Below, one piece after another: positions 21,191-43,848 of a stretch of 64,000 nucleotides of DNA. The notes beneath the pieces were generated by a model, which worked only from the letters and a program-made list of their open reading frames with translations, was not told the DNA's origin and did not search any database. How positions within the stretch are numbered: position 1 is the stretch's first letter; each line of letters opens with the position of its first letter. The stretch comes from Patiria miniata (taxonomy: Eukaryota; Echinodermata; Asteroidea; Valvatida; Asterinidae): positions 33,811,315 to 33,875,314 of the forward strand of contig NW_024037069.1 of the NCBI RefSeq assembly GCF_015706575.1, written 5' to 3'. Both the position numbers and the translations under genes were made by a program.

Positions 21191-23430
21191 CTGTTTTGTG
21201 TCATTTTGTCAATTGTTTTTCATTTTATTTTTAATTAAATATCACCATCTTGAAAGTGGCGGAACTAGGGTTAAACTTCTATAGGGGCACCAGGGGTGAA
21301 ATAATTTCTCATGTGGGCATGATAAATATTGCTTTTGTGCAAGATTTTAAATCAGGGGTGGGGGACCGGGGTGGGGGGGGGGCAAAAACCTTAGATGGTG
21401 GGTGCCGCCCGTGCCCCCTTGTAGTTACGCATCAGCCTCTAGTCACAATTCTTGATCATTGAAGGACCTAGTTCGCCTTTTCAATATTGCAGGCACAAAA
21501 AAGATGAGGGCGCCATTTAGTGTGCGTGAATATGAGTAAATACAGGAGTTTACTAACTCAAAAGAGCGCCCTCATATTGTGTCAACCAAAAATCAAAACG
21601 GTTTGCGAGGACTCGAGAAAGAAAGGGGTGAAACACCAGTACCTAGCCCACAAATGGGGTGGGGAGTAAATTCCACTGCCGGAAAGGGGTATAGGATGGG
21701 GTTTTGTTCAGCACATTTTTAATATAAATTAACACCGTCCTCTACGGTAGGAAAAAAGGTCCATCCTCTCCCCTTTTCCAATTTTCCAAGGAAGGTCGAC
21801 AAACACTGGTCATTTCATCATCTTTGTCTCACTTTTCTAAATTGAAGGCATATGTTAAACAATAAAAACAACTCATTTTTTACTCAAACTTTTTTTTATT
21901 TGGCCACTGAATAGAAAATATAAATTTAGTGTTTGCACATAATATTTCCGAGGGCTCGGGGAGAGGGCGGGGGCTGAAACACCCCCACTCGTCCAACGGT
22001 GGGGAGGGGAAGAAAGTAAAATCAGAAACTTCAGAAACAGCCGGAAAGGGTATCAAACGTTCCGTTTCATACCTTTTCGTACGTAATTTCCGTACATAAT
22101 GTGGGGAATCGATTATTGATGTTATACCCGCTGCGTCCCAGAGGGCGCCCTTCCTTACGACCACTGTTCATTGCTATGCATGCACAGCACAATGCATGAA
22201 ATCATGACGAGTTGGAAGCAAGATCTCTTTGGGTTTATATAGACAGTGACCAATGCACTGTACATGTTATAAACATGCTATAAGACTCGAGGTAGAAGTC
22301 GAGAAGTTGTTTCCTTACCTGGCGTTGGGTAAGTGAATGAACAAACTCTATTTTAATTTTGGCAATGTAATTGTATTAGAACTTTAACATGTACATGTAC
22401 ACGGATGTATTTACATCTCCAACTCTTGTCTTTATTTTGTACTTTTATTAGTTTTAGTTTTCCTTTGTATCTTGGTTGTATGGAGACTTGATCTACTGAC
22501 CACAATTAAACCACGTACTGTTGAAGAAAACCCAAGAGAGTGTCAATTTCTGGTTCGTCCTCGAAGAAAGCAACTCTTCACCCGCGCATGGTGATGAGCT
22601 ACCGTAGTCACCCCCTCCCCAACCTCGTCCCCAGTGCTTACTTTATTTCCAACACAGTTTCCAATAGTAAACCCTGGATAGGAAACTTTCTTCCTGTATC
22701 CTGATTGGATACCGCAATTGGCTAGTAATGGAATGTTTATCGTGTACTTGGTGCTATTATTCACAACGTGCAGTACGTGTTTTCGCGATCATTCGTCCAC
22801 GCCTTCTCGAAAATACTAATTTCCTTTCTAATTTGCTCATATTAATATGAAATATGATACTGCATGTTGTCTCGATAAGATCGTAACAGTTTGATTTCAA
22901 AAATCGTGTTTTCGCAACTCACACTGTGCTCGCGCTGCTACGAATTGACTGTGTTTTTACCCCAGACACCGCATACAAAAACAAACGCTAATGTGTAACG
23001 CAAAACCAGGCACCAGACTGTTCCTCATTTGCATACGTGTTCAAAAATCTTGCACATGCAAATGATCCAATACCAGGGTGAGAGAGCAGGTAGTGGTGGG
23101 TGCGTACTGCTCGACACCCTGGGGACGAGGTTGCCCCCTCCCAGGGCTCGCACATCGCAGTTCCTGACAATAATTATCAAGCTACAACGCCCTGTATAGT
23201 AAGAAAAGGCCCCCTCCTCTCCCATTCCCAAATTCCCAAGGACCGTCGACAATCTGTGCTCACTTCATCTTTCTTTACCTCATTTTTGTCTAAACTCAGG
23301 TTTATTTTGAAGAATAAAAAACAACACTTTTTGACCTCACATATTGAAATATGGCTCAAATGGAAGACAACAGTTTTGTGACATTGTTTAAATTTCCTGG
23401 TTCCTGTTGGTGGATTTCGTCATTGTTTTT
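21190..23430. repeat. R block copy 1 (dispersed low-copy repeat, interrupted)
   Basis: Aligns over about 950 bp with 27830-28780, and again at 23150-23430 with 28710-28930. Shared landmarks: AGATGGTGGGTG, GTAGTTACGCA, TCTTGATCATTGAAGGACC, CCGGAAAGGGGTATA, CTACGGTAGGAAAAAAGG and GGAAGGTCGACAAAC. Inside the block a unit of about 350-400 bp recurs in diverged form (CCGGAAA...GGTATA, then TTTCCAA...GTCGACAA, then AAGAATAAA-like steps). Copy 1 is interrupted by the 514-bp element at 22620-23133. Confidence 0.6.
22620..23133. mobile_element. 514-bp element with CAACCTCGTCCCCAG inverted ends and 9-bp duplication
   Basis: Starts CAACCTCGTCCCCAG and ends with its inverse (CTGGGGACGAGGTTG). CCCCCTCCC flanks it at 22611-22619 and 23134-23142. 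A diverged, inverted copy lies in intron 3 of gene C (48709 to about 49040), sharing CAATACCAGGGTGAGAGAGC and ATTTGCATA..TATGCAAAT-type segments. No coding capacity is seen. The TSD is C-rich, so its length is slightly uncertain. Confidence 0.65.
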
Positions 23431-25090
23431 CACGAAGGGACGAATTCAGCCCAAATCCATATTTTGTGTGAAAGTCTTTTTCCGGGCGAAACCTAATTTG
23501 ATGAACTCCATATATTGTTGCCACTTTTTAAAAACATATGTTTTTTTTTTAATGTAATATTGTTTAACTACTATAAAGTGTCAATCTGATGAAGAAACTC
23601 CAACTTCATAGGAGTACGACAATTTGTACTAGTTTTTTGCAATGTTGAAACTTGACAAAAGTAAAAAGTTAAAGGTGGATTTGAAAAGTAAAAAGTTAAA
23701 GGTGGATGTTTCATCTGTTATAGGAACTAAACTAAACTGTTACAGGACCCTAAACTCCACAGCCACCCCTTGGTTTCAGCAATGACTACTAACGGATATT
23801 TAAAAGCAGCTTAAATTTTACATTGGACCTCCTTGTAAACCTTATTCAAAAAAAATTTGGAGCAAGAAAATATTGATTTATTTTTTAAAATTTCAGTCAT
23901 GGAATATAGACTTGTACATGTAGACCCAAAAATTGAGAGGTGGTCGCCAGAGAGGCCTGGCTTAGGCTGAAATGTAATGCCACTTTATTTGTGTATAATG
24001 TCAATACCATTACATACACTATAGAAGATCGATGAACCCTATTTGCCTGATCTATCTTCTGTTAATCTGCCCGCCGTCATCATCGCCATTAGCCTATTTG
24101 AGAATATGGCCGACACAATAGAAGGGCGCTGTCGCAAACTGAATGTGGTGGGCGAGATGTACTTTTAGGATTCATGGCTGCGTGCGCACGCCTATTTGTG
24201 TTTTGTACCAGCGTATCACCCGCATCGGCTACTATGCCGGGCGATTTAATTGAATATTTTAGTAATTTACAAGTACAACATATTGCCAATATTTCAATCG
24301 TTTATTGTGATGGCCGTAAACAGCATTTAGCGATTAATGGAACAAAAGTCTTCTCGACTCATGCAAACGCAATTGACATTTAGAAAGGAGACAAGACAGG
24401 CAATTAGACTCTATTTTTGTGTGACTATGGCAGTAGCTCAATTTGTGTTTATCACAGATGAAAAGGTGAATACATGGCAAGTCAAAAATAAAGTGACAGT
24501 ATGATAAAGAAAAAGAAATGGCACCCTCCATTTTATAAAAAAAAAAAAAATTGGGATAAAGAACATGTTATTGAGTAGTAACTCTGAAAATTTCACGTAA
24601 TTTGAATTTTCTATTCCCAAGTCGTGCCTATTTTAATAAAGAGATCCCAAACTGCAGCTGTCCACCACTAATAGCAATTTAACGGTCTACGAATTGATGA
24701 ATATCCATTAATAACTATAATGGGAAAAAAAACGTTTTCCCGCCTTCACGAATAAAGTAAAAAATTAAAAAGAAAAATAGAAAAAAATCACCAATATTTC
24801 TGGGGAAAAAGAGTTGAATTGTTCCCCATATTCAAAACAAAAAATCTGACGGTAAGAATAATGTTTCAATCTTGATTCATAAGATTTTAATCCCAGTTGT
24901 ATTTGGAATCAATGAGGATGGCTATAAAGTGCTTGTTTCAACAAACCATCCAACAATAAAAACAAGAAATAAGAAAAGGAGCAATGGTTGTTGGACTATG
25001 CCTCACTCACTAGAAAGTGAAGAGAGACATGTCTATCAGCATCACACTGCAGTCACATTTGCCCTCAACTGATTCTTTACTTAATCCAAA
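23431..25090. other. AT-rich spacer, nothing recognised
   Basis: No ORF with family similarity, no exon of the receptor cluster. A short direct repeat (AAAAGTAAAAAGTTAAAGGTGGAT-like, about 23657-23706) is the only structure noticed. Confidence 0.5.
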
Positions 25091-25294
25091 ACTGGGGCCG
25101 GGGCGGAATCCGCCCCCTCACTTTTTGGCTGGTCTCGACTCGAGACCAGCCAATATATCGAGACCAAAGGGGACCGAGACCGAGACCAAGACCGAGACCA
25201 CAGCTCCCGAGACCGAGACCGAGACCGAGACCGGCAAAAAGTGGTCTCGAGACCGAGACCGAGACCGAGACCGGTCTCGAGACCTACAACACTG
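25091..25294. repeat. (GAGACC)n repeat with palindromic TTGGCTGGTCTCGA block and hAT-like end
   Basis: A GGGGCGGAATCCGCCCC palindrome (related to the ends of the 46543-47054 element), a TTGGCTGGTCTCGA/CTCGAGACCAGCCAA palindrome near 25125-25153, then hexamer GAGACC repeats to 25283 and CTACAACACTG as the right end (complement of the 20535 end). Arginine-rich frames here are repeat artefacts. Confidence 0.65.
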
Positions 25295-26120
25295 ATAATT
25301 GAGGAAAGAAAATACTATAACCCTTTCATCTCAGTCCTGTGTAAAACTGATCGCCGGCGATCGAAAATTTCTGAGTACTGTATTTTGTGTTTGCCGCCCT
25401 CTTTTGACTCATGTTTGATACCATTAGCCTTATAGACTGGCTACCCAATAGTGTCATTTGTTTTTGTATCTGAACGTTATGTTCTCACAGGTGAAGTGAT
25501 AAAGACGCCAGACCTCTGTTATTTACCGCGCGTGGTCCGTTTGCGTTCGTCATGTACATGGAATTCAAGTGCGCTCTTTGTCTCTTCTTTTGCCCTAATT
25601 TCTGCCTAATTCTGACCGGAGAAACTCCTAAAAAAAAATTAAACATGCAGATAACAAAGAACAACCCAAGAGGAACTTGGTTGAAAAAGATGTTTGAAAT
25701 CTTCTTGATTTGGGCAACAAAAATGATGAGAAAGGAGACCTTGACAGCAGTGCAGACATTCTGAACGACATGCGATGTATGTAGTAGGCCTACAGGTAGT
25801 CCCACTAACTTTTTTTTTGACATTTGGGATGTTACTGTCGTACTAGCGACCCACTAAGGAACTATTGTCAATTCGACAATTTCTAAAAATCACGCAAAAT
25901 ACTTAACAAAACTACCTTTGAAAGCACCTACTGGCTTCTCCACATGTCAAAGACAAAGTAATCGGGCTACAATGATACTCACGATTATTTTGGGGCTGCA
26001 AATCTGTGAATTTCAACCACCATAGCACAGACATCATACAGCGATAACTGATGGCTCTGATCTATCAGCGCATTTCTATATGCACGTCACCATGGACATT
26101 TTTGTACATGCAAACACGTA
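25295..26120. other. Spacer, nothing recognised
   Basis: Open frames on both strands at 25485-25823 have no recognisable domain and no splice context linked to the receptor genes. Confidence 0.45.
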
Positions 26121-26370
26121 CGTGAAGCATAGGGACTCGACCAGGAGCTGCGTCGGTAAACAAACTCCGCATGTAGATCGGGGATGCACCTACGACTGTT
26201 TCATGACAAGGCAGTCACTGCACTGTACGTGTATCATGTAGCGTGGCACGCATGCACGACGATTGGACAATGGCTATGTGCCTGTCATAAAACAGTCGTA
26301 GGTGCATCCCCGATCTACATGCGGAGTTTGTTTACCGACGCAGGTCCTGGTCGTGTCCCCGTGCTTCGTG
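26121..26370. repeat. Long inverted repeat (88-bp arms, 74-bp loop)
   Basis: Left arm 26121-26208 and right arm 26283-26370 are inverse copies, nearly perfect over the central 64 bases (from CTGCGTCGGTAAACAAACTC to CGACTGTTT) and less so outward. Together they could form a long hairpin. No coding sequence or clear target-site duplication is seen. Confidence 0.85.
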
Positions 26371-27830
26371 TCCCCATGCTATGTCACTATTTATGCAAAG
26401 AAACATTTTTCAACAACTTGGTAGAAAGGCATTTATATGTATTTTATGCAAAAAAATACCAATTGTTGGACTCATGGAATAGTGAATAAATGATTGCGTG
26501 GAATACCTCAAAATTCATACATTTTGCACCAAAACCGCACTATTTGTGTCATTTTGGGGCGGTTGCTATGACCACCATAAATGCACACAATTGCTCTCGA
26601 GTTGTTTACTCATGAAGTGAGAGTCGTATTTTGTAGTGATGCATTCAAAAGTCTCCTAGCAGTTTGTTTTCATAATTTATTTTTGCCCAAAATCCTCAAA
26701 AATTGATTAAAACAACCCAAAATTTTGGTTTTTAAAATGGCCGCCATTGAAAGAGGGGTCACATTTTAATTGTTTTTCTCCAAAATTGTCGATTGCCTAG
26801 CTCACAAGCTTTCAGTTGGTATATAACTTACCCAGACAAAATTAAAATAACTAATGAAAAAGGTCCCAGAAATTAACTTAGTCAAAAAAACCTCAACATA
26901 AGGGCTGAGTTTAAAGGGTTAATGGAAACGAAATAAAAAAACAACAACACTAATTTCCGTCAAGGACATGACACAAACGCTGAACAAGGAACTAAGACAT
27001 ATGTTCCCACTGAGTCACAAAAACACTAATTCGGACCCAATTCATATGTTTTGATGACCCTGCTAATAACGGAAACATTGAAAATCATAGACTTGGCTCA
27101 AGTCCAGTGGCCCGTTTGGCCTATTATACACGCTGGATATGACACTTGTACACAATTCGGTTTCATTTTGTACGTAGTACATTTATGAGCTCCGTGCGCC
27201 AACGAAAGAGGGCGCCCTTTTACCTAGCATCGACGTCCCATGGGCGGGACATTTAGCTGATTGACGCGCACCGTTGCTTGTACTTTGTGTGTGACGCATG
27301 TACACCAGGGGATTTGTATTATGTAAACGCAGTGGTACGGCCGCGCGTTGCGGCAAAATTGCAGTCAGGCAAGATGGCGTCGTTCGGTCACACCCGACTG
27401 AACTCTGTTTACCAGTGAGGGGGTACTTGTGAACGGAGCGAATAGAGTGCAATACACGGAGAGCCTGGGAGTTATCTTCTTCAGTGTGGCAGCAACTGAA
27501 GACATCCCACATTCTTTAACACGTTACATGTAGGGCCTGTATGCATCTTATCTTGGCTGACCATAGGGCAGCGGCTTGCTTACGATAACCACTGAAGCAA
27601 GACTTGAGGTAGGTCTGGGGGGAAATCGCAGCTGTTTTTGTTCTGGCCAAAAGAAAACAAAGACAACTGTATCGTTTAATAAGTACGACGGGGCATAGTT
27701 TTCTTTTAAATTGTTAGTTGGGGAATAGTGATTCACTACAGGTGTAATTTACATAACTTGGGTATTTTTTGGGCCGCCACCTTCAAGAATTTTATGAGGA
27801 GACGAAGTCAATTATTTCCTCTTTTTTTTT
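26371..27830. repeat. Spacer and duplicated upstream block, copy a
   Basis: From about 26930 to 27800 it parallels 28960-29530 (landmarks: GACATGACACA, GAAAATCATARACTTGGCT, a TGTGGCAGCAACTGAAGACA run, a CTTTAACACGTTACATGTAG run, CTTGGCTGACCATAG, GAAGCAAGACTTGAGGTA). An extra segment of about 310 bp (27153-27466) is absent from the 28960 copy. The first 550 bp hold nothing recognised. Confidence 0.6.
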
Positions 27831-29530
27831 AAGTGTCCTCTTTTGTGTCATTTTGGCAATTGTTTTTCATTTAATTTTTAATTAAAATATCACTAGGGTT
27901 ACACTTCTAAAGGGGCACCGGGGGTGCAAAAAAATTCTGAAGTGGGCATGTTAAATATTGTTTTTGTGCGATATTTTAAATGAGGGGTGGGGGACCGGGG
28001 TGGGGAGGGGGTGTGGGGCGCAAGAACCTTAGATGGTGGGTGTACCGCCCGTGCCCCCTCGTAGTTACGCAACAGCCTCTAGTCACAATTCTTGATCATT
28101 GAAGGACCTAGTTCGCTTTTTCAATATGGCGGGTACAATAAAGATGAGGCTGCCAATTACAGTGCGTGAATTCGGGTAAAAACAAGAGTTTACCAACTCA
28201 AAAGAGCGCTCTTAATGTTGTCAACCACAAATCAAAACGGTTTGCGAGGATTCGAGGGAGAAAGGGGTGACACACCCACCCAACCCACAAAGGGGGAGGA
28301 GGAAGACAGTAAATTAAACTGCCGGAAAGTTGTATAAAATTGGGTTTTATTCAGCACATTATTATAAAAACAACGTCCCCTACGGTAGGAAAAAAGGTTC
28401 CATCCTCTTTTCCAAGGAAGGTGGACACACACTGGCCATTTCATCATATTTGCCTCATTTTTCTAAATTGAAGGCCTTTTTTTACATTAAAAAAAAAAAT
28501 CATTTTTTTTACTCAAAAATTTAAATCTGGACAAAATAGAAGATAGAAATTTAGTGTCGGCGCATATATTTCCTGAGGGCTCGAAGACCCACCTGACCAA
28601 CAATGGGAGGAGAAGAAAGTAAACTGAACTTCAGAAACTGCCGGAAAAGGGGTATAAAACAGAAATGTGTATACCCTTTCCGTACGTATTTCGTGTACAT
28701 AATATTATCATTATCAAGTTACAACGCCATCTGCAGTACGAAATAGTCCCCCTCTCCGTTTTCCAAATTCACAAGACCATCGACAAACTTTTATCACATT
28801 TCTCTGCCTAATAACTGAAGGTATATTTTGAAGAATAAAGACAACTCATTTCCGTCTTCACATATTGAAATATGATCAAATAGAAGAGATCAATTTTGTG
28901 ACATTGTTTAAATTTCCTAGTTCTGATGGTGGATGGGCATATACTTGAAATGTCTTGAATGGAAACGAAAGAAAAACAAAATATTTTCATTATTTCTGTA
29001 AATGACATGACATATGTGCTCAACAAGGAAACAATAATACGGACATAATTCATATCTTTTGTTGACTCTGCTAACAGAAACAATGAAAATCATAAACTTG
29101 GCTTAAGTCGAGTGTTATTGACCTGTTATTCACACTGTCGTAGTATGACACTTGTAAGGAGTTATCTTACTAAGTGTGGCAGCAACTGAAGACATCACAC
29201 ATTCTTTAACACGTTACATGTAGGGCCTACATGCATCTTGTCTTGGCTGACCATAGATCTTAGAGCAGCGGCTTACTTGTGATGACCTCTGAAGCAAGAC
29301 TTGAGGTACGTCTGGGGGAAAATCGCAGCTGGTTTAAGTGGTTTTGTTCCACAAAATTATCAAAAGAAAACAAAGCCAACTGTATTATTATCAAGTGATA
29401 GCTAAATAAAATAAGCACGACAGGGCATACTTTTCTTTTATTTAAGCGTTGGCGAATAGTGACACACTAGGAGTAATTCATATAATGAGGGGAATTGTTT
29501 TGGCCCAGACCTTGGAATTTTGGCAACCAA
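27830..29530. repeat. R block copy 2 plus duplicated upstream block, copy b
   Basis: 27830-28930 aligns with 21190-22170 and 23150-23430; 28960-29530 aligns with 26930-27800. This block sits directly upstream of gene B. Related sequence lies upstream of gene C (42355-45140), so it travels with the tandem gene unit. Confidence 0.6.
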
Positions 29531-29739
29531 TGCAGCCATTTACAAAATTGTGTGGCAACCAATCATATCTACCTTAAGAGACGAGGCGATTTATTTCACA
29601 AGTTAGAATCTTTTTCTTTTCTATTTGCTGGGGGTACCAAATAGTATCTGCGTTTTAACCATGAACTGTTATGCACAATTACTATTATCATATTCATACT
29701 TTTGAATACCTTTTCAGCTTTAAGGCAGGTATTAGGTCA

Positions 29740-29985
29740 GGCTGCGCAACCATTTTATGTGAACCATGTGATCATGCATGTAAACAAATTTACTTCCTCA
29801 ACCATTGTCATTCAAATTAGACCTGGCCCTTTTATTGTTGTAGTGCACTTGACGAAACAATGCGATACAATCCGATACGATACGACGTACTGTACCCGGG
29901 ACGAGTGAGACTTTTAGTGCAAAGTTGTTACGCTTAGCAGTAATTCATGATACAAAAATACCTCCCGCTCTAAAAAAAACAAGGC
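29740..29985 (+). promoter_or_regulatory. Conserved 5' flank of gene B (candidate promoter/5' UTR)
   Basis: Two stretches are conserved with gene C's upstream region. ACTTCCTCAACCATTGT..GTTGTAGTGCA (about 29790-29850) matches 44059-44113. GAACTGTACCCGGGA-like sequence plus AGTGCAAA (29888-29930) matches 45525-45570. Conservation immediately upstream of both start exons, amid otherwise diverged sequence, suggests promoter or 5' UTR function. No TATA box is evident. Confidence 0.4.
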
Positions 29986-40348
<10,363 letters not shown>

Positions 40349-42120
40349 ATGACGTCATGACCTTGACGCTGTCACGTGTCATCTTCAATATTACTCAACC
40401 GAGTGGTTCAGCATTGTTTTTCTGATGTTTCAGTAACGAGTTTGAGTGAAAGCATTGACGCAAACTTTCATTTTGTAACAATGTTTAGTGAAACATTTAT
40501 AACAGCTTAATATGTCATTGTAATTAAAGGATCTTTACTCATAGTTTACACAGATAAGAATGATATTGCATGAATTGATTAGTGGGCTATTTATCTTAGC
40601 GTATTAAATTGGACAAATCTTCCTTGGAAGCAATGTATAGTCGAACATTTATAAAAGCTTAATATGTCCTTGTAATTAAAGGATCTTGATTCATTAATGG
40701 TTTAGGCTGTTGTAAATCTACAGCAAGACTCGTGTTTCTGCATCTTTATCGAATTTAAATCTCATTGACGGTTTTAGAAAAAAATAGCGAGGACATTACT
40801 AAGACATACCGATGTATTGTCTATAGTTGGCGCCTAAATTAATCTTTGGTGTAATGCGGGCATATTTTGAATTGTAAAACGATGTAAAGTTACAACAAGA
40901 CTTTCCAAATGTTTTTGCATTTCTTATCAAATTTAAAACTGATAGAATAAAACATTGCATTAAATATCGCAGTATGTTGGTTAGAGTGTTGTTTACAATC
41001 TCAAAAAGCTGTTGCACTAGATACTATATCATTAAATCAAATGTAATATTGATAGCGAGGACGTTACCATGAATTACCGATGAAGTTGTCTACGCAGGAT
41101 GGTGCAAAAAGAAGGAAACCCACTTTTGACAGCAATGTTCACCTACTTGTAAAGCATAAATTAAAATATCCTTTTTTGGTATTAAAATCTTGATTTTCAA
41201 ATATAAGTGACCAAAACAAGTTTACAAATGCGTATTTTGTCTCTGAGATATGGTAGTTTAAAAATGTCATGTGCCAAACCCGTTTGTCCACAGACGGTTT
41301 TATTCCATCCGCTTGACTGAGCTCCGGAGCTTCATTTGAAGACAAAAAAACACTACACTAGACTTACACGTGGACAACAGTGATTTTGCTGACTTGTATT
41401 CGAATTAGCATAATAACATTATTCTTGCAATTTTTTTTTAAGATATTTTTATCATGTATGATTGAAGACAAATACTTCACGAAATCATAAAAAAGTTCAA
41501 ATAAGTTAAATAAGTAGGTTATAATTCCTGTCAAAAGTGGGTTTCCTCTTTTTGCACCACCCTGTCACTGACGCCTACAAATAACCTTTGGTATTTAGCG
41601 GGGGTATTTTGTATTGTAAAATGATGTCTTATTAACATTATATACTCGGATTAAAATATTACGGCTCAATTGTGTATGTACAAACGAATCTGTAGTGTTT
41701 AATCACTCATATGAATGTAAATGAAAACATTAACAATTTCTCCTCGTAAGTCAAATATGTAAGTTTGTTAATGTCGTATTGGAGACTTTGGATCAGTGGC
41801 ATCTTTGTATTGCCTAATGCAAGTATACTTTTTTATTGTCAATTGATGTGTTACCAACACTATCTACTCAGCTTAACAATATTAAGACTAATATATTATG
41901 AATATTACCTGTACATGAAATTGTAATTTTCTATTGCTGACAAATATGTCAAATACGTCGAAATCTACTCTTCAGCTGTTATTTAGCCAAAAACCAGTTC
42001 TAGAAATGTTTGGGTTTTTTCAAAGTTGATTTCGTTAATTCTTTAGAGAGATTCATAAGGCTTTATACAGGTTGTCCAAACCAAAACTAATTAATAAAGG
42101 TATATTGCATTGGGTTTTGG
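40349..42120. other. 3' flank of gene B, paralogous to 57973-60010
   Basis: Conserved in patches with the 3' flank of gene C (GAGGACGTTAC, a CAATTGTGTATGTACAAACGAAT run, GGATCAGTRGC). It holds the TIR element 41095-41564. An AATAAA at 40946-40951 is a possible but unproven poly(A) signal. No further gene is recognised. Confidence 0.5.
41095..41564. mobile_element. ~470-bp TIR element downstream of gene B
   Basis: Ends are inverse copies over about 38 bases: CAGGATGGTGCAAAAAGAAG with GGAAACCCACTTTTGACAG on the left (41095-41132) and the complement on the right (41527-41564) with one indel and a few mismatches. The paralogous 3' flank of gene C (near 58550) is uninterrupted at this place, confirming an insertion. 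No transposase; no clear target duplication. Confidence 0.7.
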
Positions 42121-42354
42121 ATTATTTTCAAATTACATCTTAAAGTCTGATAACCAATTACCACACATACTTTATTTCATTCCAATCGATGCATTGGAAC
42201 AAACGCTATGCTTCATCGAACTCAAGGGTTGAAAATTGTCTTGGGCCACTTTCCTTGAAAGTGAGAGAAAATGGGCCACTTTCCTTGAACATGAGAAACT
42301 CTGTTGGAGAAACACACGAAGGAATTTTTCCCTTGTTTTTTTGATCAGTGAAGT
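42121..42354. other. Spacer with a short tandem duplication
   Basis: A GGGCCACTTTCCTTGAA run appears twice, 34 bases apart (about 42243 and 42272). Nothing else is recognised. Confidence 0.5.
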
Positions 42355-42645
42355 ACCAAGTTAGCCTTGGGGGCGCTATTTAGGGTGCGAGAATTTGGGA
42401 AAATACAAGAGTTTGCTAACTCAAAAGATAAGGGCGCCCTCATATTTGGCCAACCATAAATCAAAAAGGTTTATACCAGGACTTGAGGAAAATAGGAATG
42501 AAACAGCCCCACCTAACCCACAAAGGGGGTGGGGCAAAAAGTAAATTGAACTGTCGGAAAGGGGTATAAAACGGGGTTTTGTTCAGCACATTATTATTAA
42601 ATATATAAACGTCTCCTACGGTGGGAAAAAAAGTTCCCTTTTCCT

Positions 42646-43250
42646 TTCGCTTGCACCCCCGCCCTGCAAACAGGGCGCTGGGAAGAGCAGATGAGTTTCA
42701 CAGAATCTTGTGAAGGAAGTTGGGATGGTATTCTGGGTTATTTATCATGACCTATGTAAAAACATCTGGCTGCAGCTGTAGACCGCCGTCTTACTAATGG
42801 AGATCAATGTAGACCGCGGTTAGGCAATGCGCGCAAATACAATCCGAAAAGTTTGCCATAGAAATACATATACACCAAACCGGATGTGATTTCTTTTTCA
42901 TTGCGGACCATGTGGACAAATTGTGAGTGTCGAATGGTATGCATTTCGACCTTTCGTGAATTCGAAACGGAGCCTGAGCAACTGACGGGGGTTGAAAATT
43001 GACAAATCAGATAAGTTTTATAGCTTTTTCAACATTATTATGCTTTTCAACCAAAAAAGGGCGTCACATTTATGAATAGGAATAAAAAAAAAATAGCGAT
43101 GAATGACTCAGTCTTAATGGCCGTTTCAAACCTTGCAGGGTCGTGGTCGGGATGAGTGTAGGTCAAAGGTCACGCAAAATCTAGCCAATCAGAGCGTTAA
43201 TTCGTCTGCCCTTCCCGGCGTCCTGTTTGCAGGGCGGGGGTACGAGAGAA
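42646..43250. mobile_element. 605-bp TIR element with 9-bp target duplication
   Basis: Flanked by CCTTTTCCT (42637-42645, 43251-43259). Left end TTCGCTTGCACCCCCGCCCT then GCAAACAGGGCGCTGGGAAG; right end is the inverse with few mismatches (about 35-bp TIRs). It interrupts an R block that is continuous in other copies. No coding capacity. The 9-bp duplication would fit a Mutator-like origin. Confidence 0.75.
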
Positions 43251-43495
43251 CCTTTTCCTAATTTCCAAAAAATCTGGTCGTTTTATCATCTTTGCCTTAC
43301 ATTTTGAAGGCATATGTTAAACAATAACACATTTTGACTCAAAAAATTTAAAACAAGACAAAATAGAAGAATTAAATTTAGTGTTGGCGCATATATTTTC
43401 CAAAGGGCTCGGGAGGCGGGGGAGGGGGGCAACAACAATGCGAAAGGGGAAAGATGTCAAGGACATGATGACTCAAACGCTGAACAAGGAATTAA

Positions 43496-43848
43496 CCCTA
43501 TTAAGGGCCGGGTTATTTTGACCATCTCTCAGCCGGGGTCCCCCCCCCCCCCCCCGTAAGATATCGGCCATTGAGTGACGAAAAATTTTGAAACTCGGTA
43601 CATGCAAAGAGCAACTCTTCATAAACATAACCAAGAAATTTCATGACTATAGGTCAAAGGGTTTCGTACTATAGCTAATTAATTATTCATATGTACGAAT
43701 GGTAATTCTGGTCTGTGTACACGACGTATATGGGAAGGCGCAAGGCTCGAGGCTAAAAAGTCATAACAGCTCGGGTCGCAAAAACTTTTTTTAAGGCTAT
43801 CGCTGAAAAAGTCGATTGGGGTGGATTTCGCCCCCGGCCCTAATAGGG
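43496..43848. mobile_element. 353-bp piggyBac-like MITE
   Basis: Left flank TTAA (43492-43495), left end CCCTATTAAGGGCCGGG; right end CCCGGCCCTAATAGGG followed by TCAA (one change from TTAA). CCC-starting ends at TTAA sites are the piggyBac pattern. Paralogous R blocks lack the insertion. The interior is related to the 46543-47054 element. A C16 tract lies inside (around 43541). Confidence 0.7.

Noticed and set aside
24520..24560. Poly-A adjoining an open frame as a retropseudogene tail
   Set aside because: No gene-like sequence precedes it and no target duplication is seen.
40946..40951. AATAAA as the poly(A) signal of gene B
   Set aside because: It lies about 600 bp past the stop in AT-rich sequence with no supporting downstream element; kept only as a note.
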